From an uncultured Bacteroidales bacterium (lineage in GTDB: Bacteria; Bacteroidota; Bacteroidia; Bacteroidales; Paludibacteraceae), in the NCBI GenBank assembly GCA_934716995.1, contig CAKUYO010000001.1, forward strand, positions 62,001 to 126,000: 64,000 bases of DNA, read 5' to 3'. Made by a program: the position numbers and the translations under genes. Positions 17,534 to 26,892 of this stretch are shown here, one piece after another. The number at the start of each line of letters is the position of its first letter. Positions within the stretch are counted from its first letter, which is position 1. The notes under the pieces were generated by a model. The model saw only the letters and a list, made by a program, of their open reading frames with translations, made no database searches and was not told the origin of the DNA.

Positions 17534-18901
17534 TTATTCGTGTATCCAGCCCGGATATTGGAAGTCGCACCCTGCCCATTTGGGGTCGATTTGAATATAG
17601 GTGGTTTTCTGCTTTTGCAGAATCCAGTCGTGGATAAACTCGGCAGACAATTTCTGCTCCAGCATACCTTTGATGGTCTGGAAATCGTCGGTCAGGTTGG
17701 CGCGATGCACATCGGTTTTCTTGCGCAGACGCACGATGGCGCACACCTCTTTGTTGCGCTGCTGGTCCATCATCACAAACGGTGCGGAGATGTCGCCCTC
17801 CTGCATCGAATAGATCTGCTTGGCTATCTCGGGGGCGAGGTCTTGGTACTCAAAGCGCGTACTACCCGTGTTCGGGTTGGTCATCACACCCGCATTCATA
17901 GCCGTGTTCTTATCCTCCGAGTAGCGGATAACCGCCTGCTCGAAAGTCATCTCGCCTGCCTTGATCTTCTGGCTGATTGTATCCAACCGGTTAATTGCAT
18001 TGATCTTGTCGTCGGCACTGATGCGCGGGCGGAGCAGGATATGGCGGCAGTTGATACGCTCGCCTTTTTTCTCAATGAGTTGGATGATATGGTAGCCGTA
18101 TTCGGTCTGCACGATACGCGACACTTTCTTCGGGTCGTTGAGGTTGAATGCCACATCGGCAAACTCGCTGACCAACTGTCCGCGTCCGACAAACCCCAGT
18201 TCACCGCCGCGCTTGGCAGACTCGGTGTCCTCGGAATAGAGACGCGCCAGCATTGCAAAATCGGCTTTGCCCGAATTGACACGCTCGGTAAACTCACGCA
18301 GACAGCTCTTGATACGCTCGGTCTCCTCCACAGGCACGGGCGGTTCGAAACTGAGTATCTGCACCTCGACCTGCGCGGGCATCAGCGGAATGGAGTCCTC
18401 GGGCAGCGAGTTGTAGTAGCGGCGTATCTCGGCAGGGGTCGGCTTGATATGCTCGGTGAGTTTCTGCTGCATCTGCTGGATAATCATCTGGTTGCGCACG
18501 GTGGTCATCATCTCCTCGCGTATCTCGCTGCTCGTCTTGCGGAAATACTCCTCCATCTTCTCCTTGGAACCGATCTGGGAGATATAGTAGTTGATACGCA
18601 TATCCACCTGGTGGCTCACCGACGACTCGTTGGCCACCACCGAGTCGATCTCCGCCTGGTGGAGAAAGAGTTTCTGTATGGCGATCTGCTCGGGAATGAC
18701 GCAATACGGGTCGCCCGGTATCTGCTGCCCTTCGTACTGCGCCCGCAGGCGCTCTTCCTCCACCTCACTCTTGAGGATAGCCTCATCGCCCACAATCCAG
18801 ATCACTTCGTCAATCACATTGTCTTGCGCCTGCGCAGCGGGCATAGAGACCACAGCCGCCACCAGCAGCAAAAAAGCATATACTTGGTTCTTCATATTCA
18901 T
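17534..18901 (-). CDS. SurA-like periplasmic peptidyl-prolyl isomerase
   Basis: Chaperone/isomerase for outer-membrane proteins. The 455-residue product has a signal peptide (ending AAQAQ), a SurA_N-type domain (IDEVIWIVGDEAILKSEVEE) to about residue 165, and two parvulin-type PpiC domains (about 175-275 and 290-390; GGELGFVGRGQLVSEF, then EYGYHIIQLIEKKGE). The start may be the ATG at 18901 or the second ATG at 18895. A strong promoter lies 40 bases upstream. It is the first gene of a likely run with the OstA-like gene. Confidence 0.92.
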   Translation of the reverse strand: MNMKNQVYAFLLLVAAVVSMPAAQAQDNVIDEVIWIVGDEAILKSEVEEERLRAQYEGQQIPGDPYCVIPEQIAIQKLFLHQAEIDSVVANESSVSHQVDMRINYYISQIGSKEKMEEYFRKTSSEIREEMMTTVRNQMIIQQMQQKLTEHIKPTPAEIRRYYNSLPEDSIPLMPAQVEVQILSFEPPVPVEETERIKSCLREFTERVNSGKADFAMLARLYSEDTESAKRGGELGFVGRGQLVSEFADVAFNLNDPKKVSRIVQTEYGYHIIQLIEKKGERINCRHILLRPRISADDKINAINRLDTISQKIKAGEMTFEQAVIRYSEDKNTAMNAGVMTNPNTGSTRFEYQDLAPEIAKQIYSMQEGDISAPFVMMDQQRNKEVCAIVRLRKKTDVHRANLTDDFQTIKGMLEQKLSAEFIHDWILQKQKTTYIQIDPKWAGCDFQYPGWIHE

Positions 18902-18940
18902 GATTCAAACAACTTTATTCGCTCTCATACAATAATCGTG

Positions 18941-18972
18941 CAAATGTACTGCTTTTTTCGCAGTTGTGCAAA
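18941..18972 (-). promoter_or_regulatory. Bacteroidetes-type promoter of the SurA-like gene
   Basis: On the minus strand: TTTG (18969-18972), 20 bases, TACATTTG (18941-18948). The start codon follows about 40 bases downstream. Confidence 0.75.
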
Positions 18973-19162
18973 TTAAAACATTTTATGATATAAAGAAAAG
19001 ATAGCAGAGACTGCGGCCGGCAGAGCAGCCGATACAGGATATATCGCCCTACCACTACCCTACCACTCCTTACCTTTACACCGTTGTTGTACCTGTTTTT
19101 TCCATATGCAGTCTATCAGGATTGGGGCGTTCACCCGGCAGGTGGCACTAAAGGTATCCTAT

Positions 19163-19268
19163 GCCTCGTCGAAATGGACTTGCGACATTGAAACTCGCGA
19201 TGCGAGTTTGGGTCGCCGCCATTTCTCCTCTCTCCACAAAATAAATTTTGCGGAGCCTCTATGGCAAG
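19163..19268. repeat. 106-bp repeat module (also inside the MITE at 38915)
   Basis: The sequence from GCCTCGTCGAAATGGACTTG to GGAGCCTCTATGGC is nearly identical to 38942-39047, where it replaces the first hairpin loop of a MITE. Here it has no terminal inverted repeats. An open frame at 19106-19468 crosses it, but it is a repeat and not a gene. Confidence 0.75.
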
Positions 19269-19269
19269 A

Positions 19270-19635
19270 AAAATGGAAGAAAATTGGCAAAAGATGTCCT
19301 ACGCACTCGCTATGCGGTGCGAGAGAAATTAAAGAAATAAAGGAAATTATAAAACAAAACCATCAAAACCTTGTCTTGCGGCGCAACACGCGCCACGCTC
19401 ATAGTCATACAGACACTTGGTGCCAACTCATAGGTAAACACCGGGATTGGCGGCTGAATAACCTATGAATCACCCAAGAATCACCCAAGAATCACCCAAG
19501 TTTAACCTATGCTTGTCGGCACGAAACCAAACGGTAATCAAACGGATGCTTAAAAAAGGGTGGTCAAAGAGAAGGAAAGGAGGACATAAGCATAGCGGAA
19601 TACGGCGGATAAGGAACAGAAAGAAAAGGGCGTTA
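19270..19635. other. Repeat-filled part of an 810-base gene-free stretch
   Basis: Between the SurA-like and HD-domain genes. After the 106-bp module comes GTGCGAGAGAAATTAAAGAAA (19319-19339, shared with the rnhB 3' end), a type II core fragment (19347-19425) and tandem AATCACCCAAG words (19466-19500). I see no gene. Confidence 0.6.
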
Positions 19636-19637
19636 AA

Positions 19638-19669
19638 TTTGCATATTCAGCGGAAAAAGACTATCTTTG
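19638..19669 (+). promoter_or_regulatory. Bacteroidetes-type promoter of the HD phosphodiesterase gene
   Basis: TTTG (19638-19641), 20 bases, TATCTTTG (19662-19669), a perfect -33/-7 pair. The ATG follows at 19714. Confidence 0.85.
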
Positions 19670-19713
19670 CAGCGTAAAAAACATAAGGCTTACAGGGAAT
19701 ATTTTTGCTGCGT

Positions 19714-21624
19714 ATGAACAAGATACATTTTACCCGGCGTGCCATACCGAAGGATATATTCCGTATCCTGGCTTTTGTGGCACTGGCAGTGCTGACGGTA
19801 CTGCTGTTTCCGCGATACAACACATCGTTCCGCTACCATTTCGAAGTAGGCAAGCCGTGGGCATACGAACTGATCACCGCCGAGTTTGACTTCCCGATCT
19901 ACAAGACGGACAAGCAGTTGAAACAGGAACAGGCACAACTTCTGTCGGGTTTTGCGCCGTGTTTCCGCTATACGGACGGTGCGCCCCTGTCGCCGCTGAT
20001 CGTGTCGCTGCAAGATATGGAGGCACTCCGGAATGACGGTTACAGCCGCATATCGGTGGTACAGAACCGCACGTCGAAAGTGTATCCGTTGTCGCAAGTC
20101 TATACACCGGGCAAGGCACGCGAACGCCTCGGGGAGGCATACAACGACGCCAAGCCCAACCTGGTACAGGACACAGCACTGACCAACACGATGCGCAACA
20201 AACTGCTGGCTTCGATTGCGCCGACGCAGGGAGTAATACAGACAGGTGAGAAGATCATCGACCGGGGTGAGATTGTAACGGAGCAGGACTATCAGATACT
20301 GGAGTCGCTGCGCCGTGCTTATGAGGACGAGAGCGTCAGCCAGCACCAGCGTATTCTCTCGATCATAGGGGAAAGCATTATGATTTGCCTGTTTATTGCG
20401 CTGTTCGTCATCTACTTGTACGTATTCCGCCGCTCGTATATCCAGAGTACCTCCACGGTCTTGTTCTTCTGTCTGGAGTCGGCGATAGTGATTGTGCTGT
20501 CGTGCCTGACACTGCGCTATACGAGCCTGAGTATCTATCTGATACCCTTTGCATGGGTGCCTATTCTGACGCGCGTGTTCTTCGATGCCCGCACGGGACT
20601 GTTCCTGCATTTTACGACGGTGCTGATCGTATCGCTGGCAGTGCCCGCACCGGTGGAGTTCTTTTTTATCCAGGTAACCGTGGGCATGGTGGCGGTATCG
20701 AGTCTGAGCGACATGACCCGCAGGGCGCAGTTGGCACAGACCGCGGGCTGGATATTCCTTACCCAGACCGTGGCTTACACCGCTTTTGCTTTTGCCACGT
20801 CGGGCGACTACCACGCCATTGACCCGATGATGTATGTGTATTTCCTTGTGAACGCAATGCTGATCATCGGTTCCTACGGTATGATCTACCTGTTTGAGAA
20901 ACTGTTCCGTTTCATCTCGTCCATTACGCTGGTGGAACTGACAGACATCAACTCCGACCTGCTCCATACCCTAGCAGAGAAAGCCCCCGGCACGTTCCAG
21001 CACTCGATGCAGGTGTCGAACCTCGCCACCGAGGCTGCGAAAGCCATCGGCGCGAATGCACTATTAGTGCGCACGGGGGCATTGTACCACGACATAGGCA
21101 AACTGACCAACCCGTACTATTTCACCGAGAACCAGCAGGGCGGTCCGAACCCGCTGTCGGAGATGGAACCGACCGAGGCGGCAAAGGTTGTAATTGCGCA
21201 CGTGGCGGACGGTGTGGCATTGGCACGCAAGCATCACCTGCCGGAGGTGATTATCAACTTTATCGCCACCCACCACGGCACATCGCTGACACGTTATTTT
21301 TATAACACTTATGTCAATGCCCACCCAGGCGAGGAGGTGGACAAGACACTGTTCCAGTATCCGGGTCCGAAACCGAGTACGAAAGAGGGTGCGATACTGA
21401 TGATGGCAGATGCGGTGGAGGCTCGCTCGCGCAGCCTGAGTACGTTCACCGAAGAGTCCATCGGGCAGGCGGTGGATCAGATGATAGACCAGCAGGTGGC
21501 GGACGGGCAGTTCTCGGAGACCCCGCTGTCGTTCAAGGACGTGGAGGACATACGCCGCGTATTCAAGAACCGGCTTGTCTCGATGAACCACCACAGGATT
21601 ACGTATCCGAGTATTCAGAAATAA
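19714..21624 (+). CDS. 7TM-HD domain phosphohydrolase (PgpH/YqfF type)
   Basis: Predicted membrane phosphodiesterase; characterised PgpH-class members hydrolyse cyclic di-AMP. The 636-residue product (ATG at 19714; a TTG nine bases earlier is less likely) has one N-terminal membrane helix (FRILAFVALAVLTVLLF), an extracytoplasmic 7TMR-HDED region to about residue 210, a cluster of about seven membrane helices, then a cytoplasmic HD domain. HD-domain metal ligands are visible in TFQHSMQVSNLA, GALYHDIGKL and ATHHGTSL. Family length is normal. Confidence 0.92.
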   Translation: MNKIHFTRRAIPKDIFRILAFVALAVLTVLLFPRYNTSFRYHFEVGKPWAYELITAEFDFPIYKTDKQLKQEQAQLLSGFAPCFRYTDGAPLSPLIVSLQDMEALRNDGYSRISVVQNRTSKVYPLSQVYTPGKARERLGEAYNDAKPNLVQDTALTNTMRNKLLASIAPTQGVIQTGEKIIDRGEIVTEQDYQILESLRRAYEDESVSQHQRILSIIGESIMICLFIALFVIYLYVFRRSYIQSTSTVLFFCLESAIVIVLSCLTLRYTSLSIYLIPFAWVPILTRVFFDARTGLFLHFTTVLIVSLAVPAPVEFFFIQVTVGMVAVSSLSDMTRRAQLAQTAGWIFLTQTVAYTAFAFATSGDYHAIDPMMYVYFLVNAMLIIGSYGMIYLFEKLFRFISSITLVELTDINSDLLHTLAEKAPGTFQHSMQVSNLATEAAKAIGANALLVRTGALYHDIGKLTNPYYFTENQQGGPNPLSEMEPTEAAKVVIAHVADGVALARKHHLPEVIINFIATHHGTSLTRYFYNTYVNAHPGEEVDKTLFQYPGPKPSTKEGAILMMADAVEARSRSLSTFTEESIGQAVDQMIDQQVADGQFSETPLSFKDVEDIRRVFKNRLVSMNHHRITYPSIQK

Positions 21625-21654
21625 TAGTTTATTCGTTTATGGGTTTATTAGTTA

Positions 21655-21796
21655 TGCGGCGTTGAATAAGTTTAGAAATTGAATGGGTTTAACCTAAAAT
21701 AAACCCGCCAAACCAAGTATCAACGCATAAACGCATAAACCTATCAACGCATAAACCACGTATCAACGCATAAACCTATCAACGTATCAACAAACC
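21655..21796. repeat. Tandem TATCAACGCATAAACC micro-repeat
   Basis: About six imperfect copies of a 10-16 base word (TATCAACGCATAAACC and shorter variants) fill the gap between the HD gene and the Dus gene and end directly at the Dus start codon. No ribosome-binding site other than this AT-rich sequence is evident. Confidence 0.65.
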
Positions 21797-21797
21797 A

Positions 21798-22769
21798 ATG
21801 CAACTATATCTTGCTCCGATGGAGGATGTTACCGATCCGGCGTTCCGATTGCTCTGCAAGCGGTTCGGGGCGGACAGGGTCTATACCGAATTTGTCAATG
21901 CCGACGCACTCGTGCGCGATGTGGCTTCCACAACGCGCAAACTGCAGATCAGCGACAAGGAACGCCCTGTGGCTATCCAGATATACGGTCGCGAACCCGA
22001 GCCGATGGCAGACGCGGCACGTATCGTTGAGCAAGCCAAACCGGATTTTATCGACATCAATTTCGGCTGCCCCGTAAAGAAAGTGGCAGGCAAAGGTGCC
22101 GGTGCAGGACTGCTGCAAGACATACCCAAGTTGCTCGGTATCACCCGTGCGGTGGTGGATGCGGTGCACACGCCCGTAACGGTCAAGACCCGCCTCGGCT
22201 GGGACGACGAGCACCGTATCATCGTGGATCTGGCGGAAGCGTTGCAGGACTGCGGCATTGCCGAACTGGCGATACACGGGCGGACACGCAGCCAGATGTA
22301 CAGAGGCGATGCAGACTGGACGCTGATAGGGGCGGTAAAGAACAACCCGCGCATGCATATCCCGATTATCGGCAACGGCGATGTTACCACCCCCGAGCGG
22401 GCCAAAGAGTGTTTCGACCGCTATGGCGTGGACGCAATAATGGTGGGGCGTGCCACATTCGGCTGCCCGTGGATATTCGAGGACATGAAACACTATTTGG
22501 AGACCGGCGAACTGCTGCCACAGCGCGATATGGCATGGTGTGTAGGCATATTGAAAGAGCATGTACTGCACAGTATCGACTGGATCGGCGACGAGCGCAA
22601 GGGGATAGTCCACAGCCGCCGCCATTTTGCCGCTTCGCCCGTTTTCAAAGGACTGCCCGATTTCAAGCAGACCCGCATTGCCCTGCTCCGTGCAGAGACA
22701 CGGGACGAGGTGTTCCGCATTATGGACGAGATAGTGGAGAGGTACGGGAGTTTAGAAGTTAGAAGTTAG
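21798..22769 (+). CDS. tRNA-dihydrouridine synthase
   Basis: FMN-dependent reductase that converts uridines in the tRNA D-loop to dihydrouridine. The 323-residue product is a TIM barrel beginning LAPMEDVTDPAFRLLCKRFG. The catalytic cysteine is C91 in INFGCPVKKV, followed by GAGAGLL. FMN/RNA-binding segments include TVKTRLGWDD, IHGRTRSQMY and IGNGDV. The last residues (LEVRS) are encoded by the tandem GTTAGAA repeat that follows, so the stop codon comes from the repeat. Confidence 0.95.
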   Translation: MQLYLAPMEDVTDPAFRLLCKRFGADRVYTEFVNADALVRDVASTTRKLQISDKERPVAIQIYGREPEPMADAARIVEQAKPDFIDINFGCPVKKVAGKGAGAGLLQDIPKLLGITRAVVDAVHTPVTVKTRLGWDDEHRIIVDLAEALQDCGIAELAIHGRTRSQMYRGDADWTLIGAVKNNPRMHIPIIGNGDVTTPERAKECFDRYGVDAIMVGRATFGCPWIFEDMKHYLETGELLPQRDMAWCVGILKEHVLHSIDWIGDERKGIVHSRRHFAASPVFKGLPDFKQTRIALLRAETRDEVFRIMDEIVERYGSLEVRS

Positions 22770-22847
22770 AAGTTAGAAGTTAGAAGTTAGAGGTTAGAGG
22801 TTAGAGGTTAGAAGTTAGAAGTTAGAAGTTAGAGGTTAGAGATTTGG
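22752..22847. repeat. Tandem GTTAGAA(G/A)-type 9-base repeat
   Basis: About ten copies of a 9-base word (AGAAGTTAG, with AGAGGTTAG variants) start inside the last codons of the Dus gene and fill the gap before the deaminase. The regular 9-base spacing makes copy-number slippage likely. It lies on the transcript between the two genes. Confidence 0.85.
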
Positions 22848-22893
22848 AGTGGCACGGGATTTGTATAACGATAGGCGAAACAGACTTACAACT

Positions 22894-23319
22894 ATGGACA
22901 AACAGACCAAACGAGACCATCTGTATATGCGTATGGCACGCACATGGGCGGAGAACAGTTACTGCCGCCGCCGCCAAGTGGGTGCACTGCTGGTAAAAGA
23001 CCAGATGATCATATCCGACGGCTACAACGGCACACCGAGCGGTTTCGAGAACAACTGCGAGGACGAGAACAACGTATCCAAGCCCTACGTACTGCACGCC
23101 GAAGCGAACGCGATCACCAAGGTGGCACGCAGCAACAACAGCAGTGAGGGTGCGACGCTGTACGTTACCGCCTCGCCCTGTATGGAGTGCTCCAAACTGA
23201 TTATCCAGGCGGGTATCAAACGCGTGGTATATGGCGAAGAATACCGCATTATGGACGGCATCGACCTGCTGCAACGGGCAGGGATAGAGGTGTGTTATCT
23301 GAAAGAAGAAGGCGAATAA
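22894..23319 (+). CDS. dCMP/cytidine deaminase family protein
   Basis: Predicted deoxycytidylate deaminase, supplying dUMP for thymidylate synthesis. The 141-residue product from the ATG at 22894 has the zinc/catalytic motifs HAEAN and PCMEC, and the N-terminal pattern MRMARTWAENSYCRRRQVGA seen in bacterial dCMP deaminases (ComEB type). An upstream TTG/GTG-type start at 22849 would add residues encoded partly by non-conserved spacer, so the internal ATG is preferred. Confidence 0.9.
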   Translation: MDKQTKRDHLYMRMARTWAENSYCRRRQVGALLVKDQMIISDGYNGTPSGFENNCEDENNVSKPYVLHAEANAITKVARSNNSSEGATLYVTASPCMECSKLIIQAGIKRVVYGEEYRIMDGIDLLQRAGIEVCYLKEEGE

Positions 23320-23364
23320 GCCCCATTAGGCTAATTAGTCCAATAAAAATCAAAGGATTATGAT

Positions 23365-24993
23365 ATGAAGAACGTAAAGAAATATATTTTTCCGACGGTG
23401 GCGGTGGTATGCCTGCTGGCGGGTTTCCTGATAGGCGATGCGGTGAGCAACAAGGTGAACGCACAGCGTTTTGTATTCCAAAACGGGCAGTTCTACCAGC
23501 AGCCGCAATCGAAGATAGACCAGTTGATGCAACTGATGCAAACCGCCTACGTGGACGAGTTGGACATCGATTCGATCACCGACGAGGTGATGCAGGACAT
23601 CGTGCAAAAACTCGACCCGCACTCCGCCTATATTCCAAAGAAAGACCTTGAGATGGTCAATTCGGAGTTGTCGTCTTCGTTCTCGGGTATAGGTGTGCAG
23701 TTCACCATCCAAAGCGATACGATCAACATCGTTGCCGTGGTGGCAGGCGGTCCGAGCGAGGGTATCGGCGTGCTGGCAGGCGACAAGATCATCACGGTGG
23801 ACGACTCGCTGTTTGTGGGCAAGAAAATCAACAACGAACGTGTAATGCACACGCTGCGCGGCGAGAAAGGTACCAAGGTGAAGATAGGCGTAAAACGCAG
23901 CGGCGAACCCGACCTGCTCTACTACACCATCACCCGCGGCGACATACCCGTAACATCGGTGGACGCGAAATTTATCATCCCCGCAAAGAACGGCGAGAAG
24001 ATCGGTTTCGTGCGCGTGAACAAGTTCGGCGAGAATACCTACAACGAGTTTATCTCGGCGTTGGCATCGCTGAAAGCACAGGGGGCGACGGCATATATTG
24101 TGGACCTGCGCGAGAACTCGGGCGGATTTATGGATCAGGCTATCCGTATGGCTAACGAGTTCCTCAATGCCGGCGAGATGATCGTCTATGCCGAGGGGCG
24201 GGCTTACCCGCGCTACGAAGCCAAAGCCAACGGAACAGGGCGTTTCAAAAACGTGCCGCTCGCCGTGCTGATTGACGATTTCTCGGCATCGGCAAGCGAG
24301 ATCTTCTCGGGGGCTATGCAGGACAACGACCGCGCCGTGATAGTCGGGCGCCGCTCCTTCGGCAAGGGGCTGGTGCAGCAGCAGATGCCTTTTGCGGACG
24401 GCAGTGCGATCCGCCTGACCGTAGCGCGTTACTATACCCCGTCGGGACGCTGTATACAGAAGCCCTACACCCTCGGTGACCAGATGGACTACGAGAAAGA
24501 ACTGTTCGACCGCTTCGAGAACGGCGAGTTCTACAGTGCAGACAGCATCCACTATACGGACACCACAGAGTACCATACCAAGCAAGGGCGTATCGTTCAC
24601 GGCGGAGGCGGTATCATGCCCGATGTATTTGTCGGACGCGACACGACACTATACAGCCCGTATTTCAACAAGGTGGTCAACCGCGCATACACCTATCAGT
24701 TTGCCTACCAATATACCAACCAACACCGCAAGGAACTGACAAAATACAAGGATTGGCAGGCGTTGGAGAAGCACCTGAATGACGCCAACTGGCTGCCCGA
24801 GTTCGTAGCCTACTGCAAGGACAAGGGTATAGAGCCCGACGAAGCGGATATACGCAAATCGCGCCAGCCGCTGACCCGACTGGTGAATGCCTACATCGTG
24901 CGCAATATCCTCGGCGACGAAGGTTTCTTCCCGCTCTTTGAGCGCGACGACGAGATTACCAAGCGGGCGGTAGAGGAACTCTCAAAGAACTAA
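23365..24993 (+). CDS. S41 family C-terminal processing peptidase
   Basis: Periplasmic serine protease of the tail-specific/CtpA family. The 542-residue product has an N-terminal membrane anchor or signal (YIFPTVAVVCLLAGFLIG), a PDZ domain (about 88-170; SSFSGIGVQFTIQSDTINIV, GVLAGDKIITVDD), and the S41 catalytic domain with the nucleophile in DFSASASEIFSGA and the general-base lysine in RRSFGKGLVQQQ. The C-terminal 170 residues form the usual Bacteroidetes extension. The stop codon lies in an AGAACTAAGAACA micro-repeat that spans the gap to the next gene. Confidence 0.95.
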   Translation: MKNVKKYIFPTVAVVCLLAGFLIGDAVSNKVNAQRFVFQNGQFYQQPQSKIDQLMQLMQTAYVDELDIDSITDEVMQDIVQKLDPHSAYIPKKDLEMVNSELSSSFSGIGVQFTIQSDTINIVAVVAGGPSEGIGVLAGDKIITVDDSLFVGKKINNERVMHTLRGEKGTKVKIGVKRSGEPDLLYYTITRGDIPVTSVDAKFIIPAKNGEKIGFVRVNKFGENTYNEFISALASLKAQGATAYIVDLRENSGGFMDQAIRMANEFLNAGEMIVYAEGRAYPRYEAKANGTGRFKNVPLAVLIDDFSASASEIFSGAMQDNDRAVIVGRRSFGKGLVQQQMPFADGSAIRLTVARYYTPSGRCIQKPYTLGDQMDYEKELFDRFENGEFYSADSIHYTDTTEYHTKQGRIVHGGGGIMPDVFVGRDTTLYSPYFNKVVNRAYTYQFAYQYTNQHRKELTKYKDWQALEKHLNDANWLPEFVAYCKDKGIEPDEADIRKSRQPLTRLVNAYIVRNILGDEGFFPLFERDDEITKRAVEELSKN

Positions 24994-25022
24994 GAACAAA
25001 AGACAAAGAACTAAGAACAATA
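24983..25022. repeat. AAGAACTAAGAACA micro-repeat over a stop codon
   Basis: Words AAAGAACTAAGAACA repeat about three times, starting in the last codons of the S41 gene (its TAA lies in the first copy) and ending six bases before the next start. Confidence 0.6.
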
Positions 25023-25027
25023 AAGAT

Positions 25028-26821
25028 ATGACTGTTTTGGAAAAATTGGCTGCTTTGCGCGGGTTGATGCGCGAGCAACAGTTGAGTGCGTATATCGTAC
25101 CCGGTACAGATCCGCACGCATCGGAATATATGGCGGAGCATTGGACGGAAATCACATGGTTGTCCGGTTTCAAGGGCGAGACCGGTACCGTGCTGGTTAC
25201 TATGGACAAAGCGTTCCTTTGGACGGATTCGCGCTACTACCTGCAGGCCAATATCGAGTTGGCAGGTTCGTCGGTGGAACTGATGCGCGAGTCGGATATC
25301 GACTGCCCGACCATTGCCCAATGGCTTTGCGAGAACATACAGGGAACGGTGGGGCTGAACCCGGAGATGTACAGCGTAAATGCCTTTGCAACACTGCGTA
25401 GCGAACTGGCGGAAGCAGGTTTGGATACCAAGTCGGTGGATTTGATCCGCCCGCTATGGGTAAAGAACCGTCCCGCTATTCCGCAGAACCCGCTCTACGA
25501 ATACGGGGAGCAGTATGCCGGTGAGTCGGTACAAAGCAAACTGGCACGTATCCGCGAAGCAATGGCAAAGAAAAAAGCCGATGCGATGATTATCTCCGCA
25601 CTGGACGAGGTAGCATGGCTGCTCAATATCCGCGGTACGGACGTGGAGTATAATCCGGTAGTAATCAGTTACGTGGTATTGGAACAAAACCGCTGCACGC
25701 TGTTTGTGGATGCCAAGAAAGTGGATGCCAAGGCGGCTGCCTATCTGCAACGCGAACATATTGATATACAAGGCTATGAGGACGTGTTTGCCTATATCGC
25801 CGGTCTCAAAGGCACCGTGCTAAACGACGGGGCGAAAGTGAACGAGGCTCTCTATGAGGCTATTCCGTCGGCTTGCCGGAAAATAAATGCCCAATCGCCT
25901 ATTTTAGTAGCCAAAAGCAAGAAAAATGCAGTAGAGATAGAGGGCGAGCGTATCGCCATGCGCGAGGACGCTGTGGCGCTGACCCGTTTCTTCCGTTGGC
26001 TGGAGGAAGAGGCGTTTGCCGACGGGCAGACGCAAACCGAATGGTCGCTGATGGAGAAACTGCACAAGTACCGCACGATGGGGAAACATTTTGTAGAGGA
26101 GTCATTCGGCACGATTGCCGGCTACAACGGCAACGGGGCTATCGTCCACTATGCCGCTACAGCGGACCATTGCGCCGAGGTGCGCCCTGAAGGTATGTTG
26201 CTGCTGGACTCGGGCGGACAATACCTCGACGGCACCACCGACATCACACGTACCACATGGCTCGGCGGCGTGATACCCGAACAGGCGAAACTCGACTACA
26301 CCTATACCCTCAAAGGGCATATCGCTTTGCAAACCGCCCGTTTCCCGCGCGGTACACGCGGCAACCAACTGGACGCATTAGCCAAACAGTATATGTGGGC
26401 TAACGGTATCACCTTCGGGCATGGCACAGGGCACGGCGTAGGGCATTTCCTCGGTTGCCACGAGGGACCGCAGAACGTGCGTACCGACAACAACCCGACG
26501 CAGTTGGAGGTCGGGCAGATTGTGTCGGACGAACCGGGTATCTACCGCACCGGTCAATGGGGAATCCGTATCGAGAATCTGATCACCGTCATTCCTGCCG
26601 ATCGCAAGGCGGCAGCGACCACCGATGACGAGTTTCTTACGTTTGAGACCCTGACGCTCTGTTTCTACGACACGTCGCTCATCGAGATGTCGCTCATGAC
26701 ACCTGCCGAGATTGAATGGCTCAATACCTATCATGCGCGTGTATATAAGGAGATTGCACCACGCTTGGACGCACACGATGCGGCTTTCTTGAAAGAGAAG
26801 TGCAAACCGCTGTCGCTATAA
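25028..26821 (+). CDS. pepP: Xaa-Pro aminopeptidase (M24B)
   Basis: Cytosolic dinuclear-metal peptidase that removes N-terminal residues preceding proline. The 597-residue product has two creatinase-type N-terminal domains (to about residue 310) followed by a pita-bread catalytic domain. The metal ligands are visible: Asp in LLDSGGQYLDGTTDITRT, His in FGHGTGHGVGHFLG, Glu in SDEPGIY and Glu in IRIENLI. This is the long, three-domain eukaryote-like form common in Bacteroidetes. It converges on glyS with a shared terminator. Confidence 0.93.
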   Translation: MTVLEKLAALRGLMREQQLSAYIVPGTDPHASEYMAEHWTEITWLSGFKGETGTVLVTMDKAFLWTDSRYYLQANIELAGSSVELMRESDIDCPTIAQWLCENIQGTVGLNPEMYSVNAFATLRSELAEAGLDTKSVDLIRPLWVKNRPAIPQNPLYEYGEQYAGESVQSKLARIREAMAKKKADAMIISALDEVAWLLNIRGTDVEYNPVVISYVVLEQNRCTLFVDAKKVDAKAAAYLQREHIDIQGYEDVFAYIAGLKGTVLNDGAKVNEALYEAIPSACRKINAQSPILVAKSKKNAVEIEGERIAMREDAVALTRFFRWLEEEAFADGQTQTEWSLMEKLHKYRTMGKHFVEESFGTIAGYNGNGAIVHYAATADHCAEVRPEGMLLLDSGGQYLDGTTDITRTTWLGGVIPEQAKLDYTYTLKGHIALQTARFPRGTRGNQLDALAKQYMWANGITFGHGTGHGVGHFLGCHEGPQNVRTDNNPTQLEVGQIVSDEPGIYRTGQWGIRIENLITVIPADRKAAATTDDEFLTFETLTLCFYDTSLIEMSLMTPAEIEWLNTYHARVYKEIAPRLDAHDAAFLKEKCKPLSL

Positions 26822-26844
26822 GATTACAACATACCAATCCGAAA

Positions 26845-26878
26845 AGAGGCTGCCCGCATCGGACAGCCTCTTTTTTTT
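26845..26878. terminator. Bidirectional terminator between pepP and glyS
   Basis: AAAAGAGGCTG pairing with CAGCCTCTTTT, with an A-run on the left and T8 on the right, so it can serve both convergent genes. Confidence 0.88.
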
Positions 26879-26892
26879 ATATCTATCACCGC

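Noticed and set aside
19106..19468. Open frame of 120 codons
   Set aside because: It runs through the 106-bp repeat module and a type II core fragment that also occur elsewhere in gaps; no family resemblance.
22752..22847. CRISPR array
   Set aside because: Contiguous 9-base tandem repeats without spacers. No spaced repeats of 24-40 bases or cas genes occur in the window.
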